Below are positions 17,925-26,012 of a stretch of DNA of 27,543 bases, piece by piece; position 1 is the first letter of the stretch; each line of letters starts with the position of its first letter. Source of the DNA: JBBRVP01 sp038246785 (GTDB lineage: Bacteria; Actinomycetota; Actinomycetes; Jiangellales; Jiangellaceae); the NCBI GenBank assembly GCA_038246785.1, contig JBBRVP010000047.1:1-27543 (forward strand), written 5' to 3'. The translations under genes were made by a program, and so were the position numbers. The notes under the pieces are model-generated. The model saw only the letters and a list, made by a program, of their open reading frames with translations, was not told the origin of the DNA and ran no database searches.

Positions 17925-18212
17925 ATGTTCCTGGGTGCCTACCAATTCGACGGCGACCCGGCTCGCCTCGTCCCCGCCTACGACGCGCTGCGGCGGGGCC
18001 TGCCAGCAGAGCAGTTCGAGCTCCACGTGTGCGTCGTGACCACCGTCGGAATCACGGTCTACGACGCCTGCCCGGACCGTGAGGTCTTCGACGGCTTCAG
18101 CGTGGGCCCGGAGTTCGGCGCCGCGGTTGCCGCCGCCGGGCTTCCGGCCCCGCGGATAGAGCCGCTGGGTGAGGTGCATGACGCCGTCGTGGCGAAGTCG
18201 GTGATCCGATGA
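17925..18212 (+). CDS. Small conserved protein of unknown function
   Basis: The 95-residue soluble protein has a strong AAAGGAG ribosome-binding site nine bases before the ATG. The sequence alternates strands and helices (MFLGAYQFDGDPARLVPAYDAL, FELHVCVVTTVGITVYDACPD, FDGFSVGPEFGAAVAAAGL, IEPLGEVHDAVV). This fits a small alpha/beta, ferredoxin-like (ABM or dimeric barrel) fold and resembles short hypothetical proteins of mycobacteria and relatives. Two Cys (36 and 49) are present but there is no clear active site. It is divergent from the methyltransferase and shares the palindromic intergenic region with it. The amidase starts 28 bases later on the same strand, so the two may be co-transcribed. 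Confidence 0.8.
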   Translation: MFLGAYQFDGDPARLVPAYDALRRGLPAEQFELHVCVVTTVGITVYDACPDREVFDGFSVGPEFGAAVAAAGLPAPRIEPLGEVHDAVVAKSVIR

Positions 18213-18240
18213 GTCGCCCTGAGCCGCCCCCTTCCACGAC

Positions 18241-19722
18241 ATGCCGCCACGTCACCCGCACGGGGGCAGCGCCGTCGTGACGGCCAGCGAGCTGCTCGCC
18301 CTGGACGCCACCGGCCAGGCCGACCTGGTGCGGCGGGGCGACGTCTCGGCGACCGAGCTGGTGGAGGAGGCGATCGAACGGGTCCAGCTGCTCAACCCGC
18401 AGCTGAACGCGGTCATCACGCCGCTGTTCGACGCCGCCCGCCACGCCGCCAGGGCCACCGAGCGGGACCGGCCCTTCGCCGGTGTGCCGTACCTGCTCAA
18501 GGACCTCGTCGTCGAGATCGGGGGCACCCCCTTCAGCGAGGGCTCGGTGTTCCTGCGGGACAACACGTCCACCTACACCTCCGAGCTGGTCACCCGGCTG
18601 TGCCGGGCCGGGTTGGTGATCCTGGGCCGCACGAACACCCCGGAGTTCGGGCTGGCCCCCGCCTGCGAGCCGGTGCTGCACGGCCCCACCCGCAACCCCT
18701 GGAACCCGGCCTACTCGACGAGCGGGTCCAGCGGCGGTTCGGCCGCCGCAACCGCGTCGGGGATGGTGCCGATGGCGCATGGCAACGACCTGGGTGGGTC
18801 GCTGCGCTTTCCCGCCTCGGCGTGCGGATTGTTCGCGCTCAAGCCGACGCGGGCCCGTAACCCGCTCGGGCCCGAATATGGGGACGCGATCGGAGGCTGG
18901 GCCGTCGAGCACGCACTGACGGTGTCCGTACGCGACAGCGCGCGGCTGCTCGACGCCACCGCCGGCCCCGCCGCCGGCGACCCCTACCCGGCCCCTCCGC
19001 AGACCCGACCCTTCGCCACCGAGGTCGGGGCGGATCCCGGTCGCCTGCGCATCGCGTACACCCCCCGCACACCGGGCGGCGGGCTCGGTCACCCGGACTG
19101 CCTCGATGCGCTCGGCGACGCGGTGGCGCTCTGCGACTCACTGGGCCACGAGATGGTCGAAGCAGACCTCCCCGGCCTCGATGACGGGGTCGGCGCCGCG
19201 ATCGGAACGGTGTTCGACGCGGCCACCGCGTGGATCGTCGGCTACTGGACCCGTCACCGCGGCCGCGAGCCGGGCCCGGGCGAGCTGGACCCGCTCACCC
19301 GTGCTTACTGGGAGGCTGGCCGGAGGGTCGGCGCTGCGGACTACCTGCACGCCGTGGAAGTGCTGCAGAGGTTCTCCCGCACCGTCGCCGGATTCTTGAC
19401 CGGCGTCGACGCCTGGCTCACGCCGACCATGTCCGAGCCGCCCGCCCTCATCGGCGAGATCACCTCCACGCCGGAGGAACCGTTGAGGGCGTTGCAGCGG
19501 GGCGCGCGCACGGTTGCCTACCCGCTCGTGGTCGCCAACCTCACCGGCAACCCGGCGATGTCGGTGCCGCTCTGGTGGAACGGGGACGGCCTGCCGATCG
19601 GCGTGCACGTCCTTGGCCGCTTCGGCGACGAGGCCACGCTGTTCCGACTGGCTGGACAGCTCGAGGCCGCCCGGCCGTGGGCCCACCGGCGTCCCCCGAT
19701 CCACGCCGGAGGCGGCGCCTGA
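18241..19722 (+). CDS. Amidase signature family hydrolase
   Basis: The enzyme has about 493 residues and should hydrolyse a carboxamide (amidase, GatA/AtzF-like superfamily). The Ser-cisSer-Lys triad is complete: Lys87 in VPYLLKDLV, cis-Ser163 in STSGSSGGSAAA and nucleophile Ser187 in HGNDLGGSLRFPAS. The spacings of 76 and 24 residues fit the family. The nucleophile motif reads GNDLGGS instead of the common GTDxGGS. The C-terminal AYPLVVANLTGNPAMSVPL and LPIGVHVLG are typical of amidases of the aryl/6-aminohexanoate-cyclic-dimer type. The substrate cannot be told. The ATG at 18241 has no clear ribosome-binding site; a GTG at 18277 (VTASELLALDATG) begins where most homologues do and may be the true start. 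Confidence 0.93.
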   Translation: MPPRHPHGGSAVVTASELLALDATGQADLVRRGDVSATELVEEAIERVQLLNPQLNAVITPLFDAARHAARATERDRPFAGVPYLLKDLVVEIGGTPFSEGSVFLRDNTSTYTSELVTRLCRAGLVILGRTNTPEFGLAPACEPVLHGPTRNPWNPAYSTSGSSGGSAAATASGMVPMAHGNDLGGSLRFPASACGLFALKPTRARNPLGPEYGDAIGGWAVEHALTVSVRDSARLLDATAGPAAGDPYPAPPQTRPFATEVGADPGRLRIAYTPRTPGGGLGHPDCLDALGDAVALCDSLGHEMVEADLPGLDDGVGAAIGTVFDAATAWIVGYWTRHRGREPGPGELDPLTRAYWEAGRRVGAADYLHAVEVLQRFSRTVAGFLTGVDAWLTPTMSEPPALIGEITSTPEEPLRALQRGARTVAYPLVVANLTGNPAMSVPLWWNGDGLPIGVHVLGRFGDEATLFRLAGQLEAARPWAHRRPPIHAGGGA

Positions 19723-19757
19723 GCACACCCGAATCCGCCAGCCCACTGCCCGCCGAG

Positions 19758-20881
19758 CTAGCGCAGGGGCCGCAGGTGAACCGACGCGCGGAGGCGGAGG
19801 AACTCCCCGTACGTCTCGGCGTTGGCCGTCAAGGCGGCTCGCTCCGCGCGGCTGAACGACCGCAGCGGAAGCACGTCCACGTCGACGCGCTTGGCCGTCG
19901 CGACACGTCGCCAGTGCCCGGCGAGCTGGCCGTCGACCGTCACGACCCCGATCGGGGTGCCGGACCGTTCGGCCCACAGCCCCGCATGGTCCAGCCACCG
20001 CTTGCCGGCCGCGCTGAGGCCGCTGACGTACTCGTCGTAGGTGTTGAGCAACTCCACCTGCGGCGCGGCCCACGGGGCGTCGGACGGCTCGCCGAGCCAG
20101 AGCCAGTCGGCATCGCCGACCCGTTCGGACTGCATCGGAAGCGCCGCGAGCGCCTGCCGTGCTGCCGTCTTGGTCAGGCTCGACCAGGCGGTGAAGTCGT
20201 CGAGCGTCGCCGGGCCGTGCGAGGAGAAGTAGCGTTCCGCCAGTCGGACGGTCGCCTCCTCCCGGTCGGGCAGTGACCGGTCCGGGAAGGCGACGTAGGT
20301 CTGCTGCCTGCCCTCCGGCGGCCCGCTCACCACCAGGCACTGGAGCTCGGCCCACATCAGGAGGATGCCGAGCCGGAACCCCGTGGTGGGGATCCCGGCG
20401 GTGTCTAGCCGCTGGCGGATGCGGGCTCGTGTCTGGGGGCCGTCGCCGACGGCGTCCGTCACGACCCGCGCTGCCTTGGACAGCGTCGGGCCTTCCAGGC
20501 CCTCGCGCCGGTACTGCGCGAGGTTGGACCGGTGGACGCGGTGCGCGGTGGCAGCCTGCGCCGTGGTCAGGTCGTCGCGGTGGACGAAGTGCCAGGTCTG
20601 CCGCAGGGCGTGCGTCCGGACGAACTCGCCCTGCGAGAACTGCGCGAGCACTTCGGCTCGGGACTCCCCCGTTCGCCGGCCCAGGGACCACAAGGTCGTC
20701 TCGAACTCCTGCGCCTGCACCGCCCCGAGGCGGCGCACTCCGCGGCCGCGGTCGGCGCGGCGGCCCCGGGAGCCGACGTCGGCAGCCCGGTTGCCCGCCA
20801 ACGGGTGCGCATCAGCTCGTCAACCCGCACGGCGACGATTCTCGGGTCTCCGGCCGACAGCCGCGGCCGGGCCTCCGTCAC
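19758..20881 (-). CDS. Winged-helix DNA-binding domain protein (HTH_42/YcaQ-like), apparent frameshift near the N-terminus
   Basis: Most of the protein lies in one frame from about 20750 down to 19758. It has RRLGAVQAQEFETTLWSLG, LRQTWHFVHRDD, FRLGILLMWAELQCLVVSG, LAERYFSSHGPATLDDFTAWSSL and LLNTYDEYVSGLS, and fits the HTH_42 family. That family is related to the YcaQ/AlkX DNA glycosylases that unhook crosslinked bases. This frame meets a stop codon just upstream and would need a TTG start at 20801. The other frame runs from a GTG at 20881, which overlaps the PPK2 stop as GTGA, and encodes VDELMRTRWRATGLPTSAPG, a good N-terminus for the family. The total length (1124 bases) is one short of a multiple of three, so one missing base near 20735-20760 explains both. 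It is either a real frameshift or a sequencing error. Confidence 0.8.
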
Positions 20882-21846
20882 AGCGTCGGGTACGTCGTCC
20901 CGGTGGCCTCACCCGCCTCGTACACCTGGCTCGGTGGACCGACGATGAGCGGGTCGGGCTGGCCGACGACCTCGGCGTCCTTGTCGGGGTAGTCCAGCAG
21001 GTTCAGCACGTGGCGCATCGCCTGGACCCGGCCGCGCTTCTTGTCGTTGCTGCGCACGACGGTCCAGGGCGCGGTCTCCGTGTCGGTGTAGTTGAACATC
21101 GCCTCCTTGGCGCGGGTGTAGTCGTCCCAGCGGTCGAGGGAGGCCAGGTCGGTGGGGCTGAGCTTCCACTGCCGTACGGGGTCGATGCGGCGGATCGTGA
21201 ACCGGGTGAGCTGCTCGCGCCGCGACACCGAGAACCAGAACTTGACGAGGCGGAGTCCGGTGCGCACAAGCATCGACTCCAGGGCTGGGGCCTGGCGCAT
21301 GAACTCGTCGTACTCCTGCTGCGTGGCGTAGCCCATGACGCGTTCGACGACGGCGCGGTTGTACCACGACCGGTCGAAGAGCACGAGTTCGCCGCCGGTG
21401 GGCAGGTGCTCGACGTAACGCTGGAAGTACCACTGCATGCTCTCCCGGTCGGTCGGTTTCTCCAGCGCGACGACGTAGGCACCCCGCGGGTTGAGGTGCT
21501 CCATGAACCGCTTGATCGTGCCGCCCTTGCCGGCGGCGTCGCGGCCCTCGAAGACGATGAGCATCCGCTGGTGGGTCTCCTTGATCCAGTTCTGGACCTT
21601 CAGGAGCTCGATCTGCAGCAGGCGTTTCTGGACGTCGTACTCCTCACGGGTCATCCGCTGCGCATAGGGGTAGCCCTCGCGCCAGGTGTCGACCGGTACG
21701 CCGTCGGAGCCGATGAGCACCGGGTCGTCGACCTCGTCCCAGGTGCCCCCCACGGTCCACTGCTGCTCCGTGAGTGTCTCGAGGCTGTCCTCCTGCAGCG
21801 AGTCGATGAGGGTCTCGATCTCCACAGGCGCGCGGTCGTCGCTCAT
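20878..21846 (-). CDS. ppk2: Polyphosphate kinase 2
   Basis: The 322-residue cytosolic PPK2-family enzyme transfers phosphate between polyphosphate and nucleotides. Walker A is GRDAAGKGGT (101-110), Walker B is LVLFDRSWYNRAVVE (Asp158), and the lid region follows (WFSVSRREQLTRF, RRIDPVRQWKLSP). DDYTRAKEAMFNYTDTETAPW and the final VLNLLDYP are typical of class I PPK2. An acidic N-terminal extension of about 65 residues is usual for this type. Whether it favours GDP or ADP cannot be read from the sequence. Its TGA overlaps the GTG at 20881 of the winged-helix gene. The 164 bases upstream, up to the divergent tRNA-Lys, should hold its promoter. Confidence 0.95.
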   Translation of the reverse strand: MSDDRAPVEIETLIDSLQEDSLETLTEQQWTVGGTWDEVDDPVLIGSDGVPVDTWREGYPYAQRMTREEYDVQKRLLQIELLKVQNWIKETHQRMLIVFEGRDAAGKGGTIKRFMEHLNPRGAYVVALEKPTDRESMQWYFQRYVEHLPTGGELVLFDRSWYNRAVVERVMGYATQQEYDEFMRQAPALESMLVRTGLRLVKFWFSVSRREQLTRFTIRRIDPVRQWKLSPTDLASLDRWDDYTRAKEAMFNYTDTETAPWTVVRSNDKKRGRVQAMRHVLNLLDYPDKDAEVVGQPDPLIVGPPSQVYEAGEATGTTYPTL

Positions 21847-22010
21847 GGCGGAGGTCTACCGCATGGAGCAGAGCGGGGCGCATCGTCCCCACCCGCCGGT
21901 GGGGCGCCTGAGCGCGCGGGTCACTGGGCGACGCGGAGGCTGCGCTTCGGAGCCGCCAGCCGACGTGGCAGTGCGCCGGTGCCGCTCGCCAGTAGTGTCC
22001 TCGGGGTCGC

Positions 22011-22083
22011 GGGCCTCTAGCTCAACTGGCAGAGCAGCGGACTTTTAATCCGCGGGTTGTGGGTTCGAGCCCCACGGGGCCCA
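22011..22083 (+). tRNA. tRNA-Lys (anticodon TTT)
   Basis: The 73-base cloverleaf is complete. The acceptor stem GGGCCTC pairs with GGGGCCC (one G-U), the D arm is GCTC-loop-GAGC, the anticodon stem GCGGA/TCCGC encloses the loop CTTTTAA with anticodon TTT, and the T arm is GTGGG-TTCGAGC-CCCAC. The discriminator base is A. The genome continues CCGG after it, so the terminal CCA is only partly encoded. An integrase gene begins beyond its 3' end and points toward it, so the 3' half of this tRNA is very probably the attachment site of the adjacent element. Confidence 0.96.
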
Positions 22084-22171
22084 CCGGCTGTGACCTGCGG
22101 GAACGCATTCGGAGGGGCTCTTGGTCGTGTTGTGGCGACCTCGTGCGCGCACCAGACGCGCACAGCGCTGC

Positions 22172-23366
22172 TCATGGCGCGGATCCCGACCGCCCGGAGC
22201 GCGGCACGACCGCGGCGATGGCCTCGGCGGCTTGCCTGGCCACGGTCGGGATGACGTGGGTGTAGAGATCGGCGGTGACGGCGGTCGTACTGTGGCCCAG
22301 CCGGCTGCTCACGACCTTCAGTTCCACGCCCGCCGACAGGGCGAGGCTGGCGTGGGTGTGCCGCAGGTCGTGGAGGCGGATGCGCGGCGCGCCTGCATCG
22401 CGGACACAGGCCAGGAAAGTGTGGGTCACGAAGTCCGGTCTGAGCATCCCGCCGTCCTCGCGAGCAAAGACCAGACCGGTGTCCCGCCACGCCGGTCCCA
22501 ATATGCTCGCGCTCACGCGCCTCGCGGTCTGCATGCTGTCGCAGGGCCGCAACGGTCCACGGGTCGATCGGGACGATCCGCTCGCCGTGTCGGGTCTTGG
22601 GCGGCCCGAGTTGCGGGCCATGCGGTCCGTCAACGATCTGCGCTGCCACTGTGAGGAAGCCGGAGTCCAGGTCGACATCCCGCCAATGCAGACCGAGCGC
22701 CTCCCCGCGCCGCATACCGGTGAACGCGATGAGGTGGAACAGCGCGGACAGGCGGTGTCCGGCAACGTGGTCGAGGAAGCGCCCGAGTTCGTCAGGTGTC
22801 CAGACCGCGGAGTGGTACCCGGGTTGCTCGGGCAGCTCGACGTGCAGCGCTGGGTTCCACGGGATGAGCCGGCGTTTGACGGCGGCGTTGAGCGCCGAGC
22901 GGAGGACTGCGTGGATGTGGCGAATCACGGCAGCGGTGGCCGAGTAGGGCTCGGCGAGCAGGTCGCCGCAGAGCTGGTCGATGTGGTGGGGCCGGAGCTC
23001 TGAGAGCCGATGGCCGCCGAGGCCGGGAATGAGGTAGCGGCGCAGCTGGAGCTCATAGCTGCGCCTGGTCGTCGCGCGCAGCCGGCGCTTCGCCTCGAGC
23101 CAGCCATTGAGGTAGTCGGCGACGGTCATCCGGCGGATGTCGGCCAGCCCCGCGCTGCGCCGGGCGAGTTCCTCCCGCAGCGCCGCTTCGGCGTCGCGCT
23201 TCGTGCTGAAGCCCGACTTGGACTTCTGCCGTCGCTTGCCTTGCGGCGTGCGGCCGGCGTCAAGCACGTACTCCCACGGACCCCGACAGCGGTGAGGGGC
23301 AAACCCGCCCTCAGGGGTTCGTGGGCACTGTCGGCTGTGCCGTTGACGTACCCCGCCTTCCCTCAA
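22172..23366 (-). pseudogene. Tyrosine recombinase/integrase with a single-base frameshift
   Basis: This is a phage-type site-specific integrase. The N-terminal Arm/AP2-like region (WEYVLDAGRTPQGKRRQKS) is followed by the SAM-like core-binding domain (MTVADYLNGWLEAKRRLRATTRRSYELQLRRY) and the catalytic domain. Catalytic residues are visible: Arg in LIAFTGMRRGEALGL, then HDLRHTHASLAL, GHSTTAVTADLYTH and the Tyr nucleophile. The two halves are in different frames, joined near 22496, where removing one A restores HIGPAWRDTGLVF. The total of 1195 bases is one more than a multiple of three, matching a single insertion. The likely start is a TTG at 23366 that overlaps the excisionase stop (TTGA). 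The last residues are 88 bases from the tRNA-Lys 3' end. It is a pseudogene unless the extra base is a sequencing error. Confidence 0.85.
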
Positions 23367-23578
23367 CGTTCCACTCCGACGAGCTGCAACAGCGGGGCCG
23401 TGGGGACGCGGATCAGCTTCCCGAGGCGAAGGGTGGGCGTCGGCCAGGCATCGGTGCGGATGAGTTCGTACGCGGCCGAGCGACCGACGCCGAGGACGGC
23501 CGCCGCGGTCGGCACGTCGACCACCGGCGGGAGCGCTCGCAGCTGGTCCTCTGTCATCAGCAGGCTGGCGTGTGTCAT
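23363..23578 (-). CDS. Excisionase/AlpA-like helix-turn-helix protein
   Basis: The protein is 71 residues from the ATG at 23578, and other in-frame ATGs lie at 23587 and 23557. The core VVDVPTAAAVLGVGRSAAYELIRTD followed by TLRLGKLIRVPTAPLLQLVG is the MerR-like HTH_17 winged-helix fold of excisionases and AlpA-type directionality factors. It sits directly before the integrase, overlapping its TTG start by four bases. This arrangement is standard in actinobacterial integrative elements and indicates a shared transcript. It probably binds attachment-site DNA and promotes excision. GGGGA lies about ten bases before the chosen ATG. Confidence 0.88.
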   Translation of the reverse strand: MTHASLLMTEDQLRALPPVVDVPTAAAVLGVGRSAAYELIRTDAWPTPTLRLGKLIRVPTAPLLQLVGVER

Positions 23579-24058
23579 CGCGAGCATTCCCCTGTCGTTT
23601 CAGGTGCCCGATCGTGAGTGGCCCTGCTGGCTCCGTCCTCGACCGTGAGCGGATGACTGAAGCGCTCGACGAGCACGCACGCAGCAGCGCCTTGTAGGCA
23701 GCGTCCGAGTGCGCCGCGCTGACGTCCTCGCCGGTCGCGTCCCGCTCCCCTGCGCCGGGCCACCGGGGGAGGTGTGCCTCGTGTTGGACCGCTTCGGTGG
23801 TCCTGGGCCGCATGACCTGGCTCCATCCACGACAGTTGGTAGTACTTGCTTCACTGTAAGCTCAACGGTCTGGTCAGTGTCAAGAGGCCGGGGCGTGTCC
23901 CATAATCCGGTCCGCTTGATCGCTCCGTCAGAGGCGGCCAACCCCGGCGCCGTGCTGTCAGGATGGCCCAGCACCGGCGATCATCGCCTCCGTACGGTCC
24001 GTGCGGACAGCGATGTGGTTGCCGGCGGACGCCTTGCGCCGAGGACGAGGAGTCGGGC
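23579..24058. other. Intergenic control region of the integrated element, no convincing gene
   Basis: About 480 bases separate the excisionase start (leftward) from the EspR-like gene (rightward). Open frames here lack ribosome-binding sites and recognisable protein sequence. The centre (about 23831-23890) is clearly richer in A and T than its surroundings, as expected for promoters. A CACTG/CAGTG inverted repeat flanks the core of that patch, with arms beginning near 23852 and 23875. Untranslated leaders on both sides would be long, which leaves room for a small RNA or regulatory RNA that I cannot identify. Confidence 0.4.
23853..23883 (-). promoter_or_regulatory. Candidate promoter for the excisionase-integrase genes
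   Basis: On the minus strand, a perfect TTGACA (plus 23878-23883) is followed after 19 bases by TACAGT (plus 23853-23858), which fits the TANNNT form of a -10 box. It is the only patch with such elements in the region, and it is AT-rich. The spacing is one to two bases longer than ideal. A start here would leave a leader of about 265 bases before the excisionase ATG. Confidence 0.4.
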
Positions 24059-24508
24059 ATGGGTGACGGCGGGCGGCCACGGGGCCTGACGCTGGCCGAC
24101 AAGCTGGACCACCTGTTCGCCACGGTGCGCCCCGCCAAGGGCGAGTACACCCATCAGGAGGTCGCCACCGCGATCCGCGACGCCGGCGGCCCCACGATCT
24201 CCGCGACCTACGTATGGCAGCTGCGCAAGGGGCTGCGCGACAACCCCACCAAGCACCACATGGAAGCCCTCGCCGGCTTCTTCGGCGTGCCGCCTGCGTA
24301 CTTCTTCGACGACGACGCGACCGGCCAGATCGACACCGAGCTCGCCGTCCTAGCCGCCCTTCGCGACGGTTCCGTGCGCCGGCTCGCTCAACGTGCCGCT
24401 GGTCTTTCGGCCGAGAGCCTCCACGTCCTTGCAGACCTGGTCGAGCGGCTGCGCAGGCTTGAGGGACTCCCACAGGAACGCGAGCCCAACCGACGGCGCC
24501 CGCGCTGA
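24059..24508 (+). CDS. EspR-like XRE/HTH transcriptional regulator
   Basis: The 149-residue protein matches the mycobacterial EspR pattern along its whole length. An N-terminal LADKLDHLFATVRPAKGEYT is followed by a helix-turn-helix (HQEVATAIRDAGGPTISATYVWQLRKGLRDNP), then MEALAGFFGVPPAYFFDDD and a helical dimerisation end (LRDGSVRRLAQRAAGLSAESLHVLADLVERLRR). EspR is a DNA-bridging regulator of secretion and wall genes. In other actinobacteria many paralogues control developmental or mobile-element genes. GAGGAG lies seven bases before the ATG. It is divergent from the excisionase across a 480-base region, the usual place for a regulator of an integrative element. It ends 58 bases before the IS110 element. 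Confidence 0.9.
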   Translation: MGDGGRPRGLTLADKLDHLFATVRPAKGEYTHQEVATAIRDAGGPTISATYVWQLRKGLRDNPTKHHMEALAGFFGVPPAYFFDDDATGQIDTELAVLAALRDGSVRRLAQRAAGLSAESLHVLADLVERLRRLEGLPQEREPNRRRPR

Positions 24509-24565
24509 CGAGTGTGCAGCGCTCGTCGGGCAGATCCCCCGGCTCTGCCGACGGGCGGATGCGCC

Positions 24566-26012
24566 CTCTCGTGGCTCCCCTCTGTGTCAAGGGGGTGGTT
24601 GTTCCCGCCTGTCGATGGTGCGCCGGTCCTCGCCGGCGTCAAGCAGATTGCGCTTGACCCCGGCTGCGGGCCGGCGCGGTGACAGGGCGTCGGGAACGGG
24701 TCGAAGAACGGTCTGGGAGGGTTGCCGTGGCGGGCGTAGTCTGGGGGCTGGCGGGTCTGGGAAGTGACTTCTCCGAAGTGTCGACGTTGGGGTTGGAGTC
24801 GGCCGCGCTGGAGCCAGCAGCCGCCCCCGCTTGTCCTCCCGGGCCCGTCACCTGCACCGTCTGCGGCGGCCGTTTCTGGTCGTTCACGAGCTGGCGGTGG
24901 ACGACGTCTGACAGCCGGCGTTTGAGCGCCCGCATCGCCTCCATCGGCGTCTTGCCGGCGGCGAGCTTGCGCCGGTAGTAGGCACGGCCCTCGGTGTCGT
25001 TGCGCAGCTGCACGATCGCCATGATGTGCAGGACGCGGTTGATCCGCCGGTCCCGGCCCGGGACAGCCGGTGCCGGTTCTGCTCGCCCGACGACGCGTCG
25101 ATCGGCGCGGTGCCGTTCCAGGACGCGAAGTGCCCGCGGGTGGGGAACCGGGCCACGTCCCCGATGTCGCCGAGCAGGCGGGCCGCGCCGGACGGGCCGA
25201 TCCCGTGCAGCTCGAGCAGCGCGCTCCCGGTCGCCTCGACCAGCCCGTGCAGCTCCTTGCTCGCCGCCTTGATCTTCCGGTCGATCCGGTCGAGCTCGAC
25301 GATGAGCTCGGCGGCCAGCTTGCGGCGCGTCCTGCCCACGACGTCACGCGGGCGCACGGTCGCGAGCAGCGCCTTGGCCTGGTCGCCGACAGGAACGTCT
25401 TCGCCCCACCCGGGATCAGCTCGACCAGCAGCCGGTGCAGCCGGTTCACCGTCAACGTGCGCGCCGCGCCGAGCTCGTCGCGGCGGTCGGCCAGCAGCCG
25501 CAGCGCCACCGTCGCGTCATCGACCTGCACGGCCCGCAGACCCGGTGTGCGCTGCGCCACCACCGCGACCGAGTGGGCGTCGGTGGCGTCGGTCTTGCGG
25601 CCCTGCCCGGTAGAGAACACCCGTGCCCGCGCGGACAGCCTCGCGGGCACGTCCACGACCGGTTCGCCGTGGCGACCAGCCGCTGCGCCAGGTGCCGGCC
25701 CACGCCCTCACATCCCTCAACAGCCCAGACCCGGTCCGGCCACTGCCGGCCCGCGGCAAGCAGCCGCCGGTAGCCGTCGCGGTCGGTGCCGAACCGCCCG
25801 GTCGTGAGGACCGTCTCCCCCTCGTCGAGAACCTCGATCGTCGCCGACCGCTTGTGCGGGTCCATCCCGATCACCACACGCGCCATGACCTCCGCCTCTC
25901 CTCTACTCCAGGGACCCTTGTCGACGAGGAGGGCAGCGCTACTTCGAGCTGGGCAGACCCCTCTTGAGCCTCACCTCGTCACGGTGCCCGGCGGGTGCGC
26001 ACGCCACGAGAG
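24566..26012 (-). mobile_element. IS110-family insertion sequence, degenerate (boundaries approximate)
   Basis: The element is defined by the IS110-type transposase remnant at 24639-25886. The boundaries proposed are the two copies of a 10-base inverted repeat, CTCTCGTGGC at 24566-24575 and its reverse complement at 26003-26012. This would give an element of about 1.45 kb, normal for the family. IS1111-type members have such subterminal inverted repeats while typical IS110 members do not, and a 10-base match could be chance. The true left end may reach nearer 26115. No target duplication is expected in this family. Confidence 0.55.
24639..25886 (-). pseudogene. IS110-family transposase, disrupted by three frameshifts
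   Basis: Four consecutive fragments in shifting frames together make a complete transposase of about 415 codons. The first holds MARVVIGMDPHKRSATIEV (first Asp of the DEDD site) and VWAVEG. The second holds VFSTGQGRKTDATDAHSVA (the two later Asp) and NRLHRLLVELIPGG. The third holds the RuvC-distal serine domain LLELHGIGPSGAARLLGDIG and FASWNGTAPIDASSGEQNRHRLSR. The fourth holds INRVLHIMAIVQLRNDTEGRAYYRRK. The frame changes lie near 25670, 25388 and 25055. Each fragment is otherwise well conserved, with no internal stops, which means recent damage or base-calling errors. The C-terminal tail after residue about 340 is low-complexity. It would be inactive as written. Confidence 0.88.

Noticed and set aside
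15175..18039. 954-codon plus-strand frame opposite the ATPase and methyltransferase
   Set aside because: It spans two well-supported minus-strand genes and their control region, and its Gln/Arg/Gly-rich sequence is typical of a shadow frame.
22017..22171. Integrase frame reading on through the tRNA-Lys gene in antisense
   Set aside because: The conserved C-terminal catalytic residues lie in the other frame, which stops at 22172. The read-through is a result of the frameshift at about 22496.
23588..23850. Small minus-strand ORF upstream of the excisionase
   Set aside because: It has no ribosome-binding site and Arg/Gly/Pro-rich shadow-like sequence, and it falls within the probable 5' leader.
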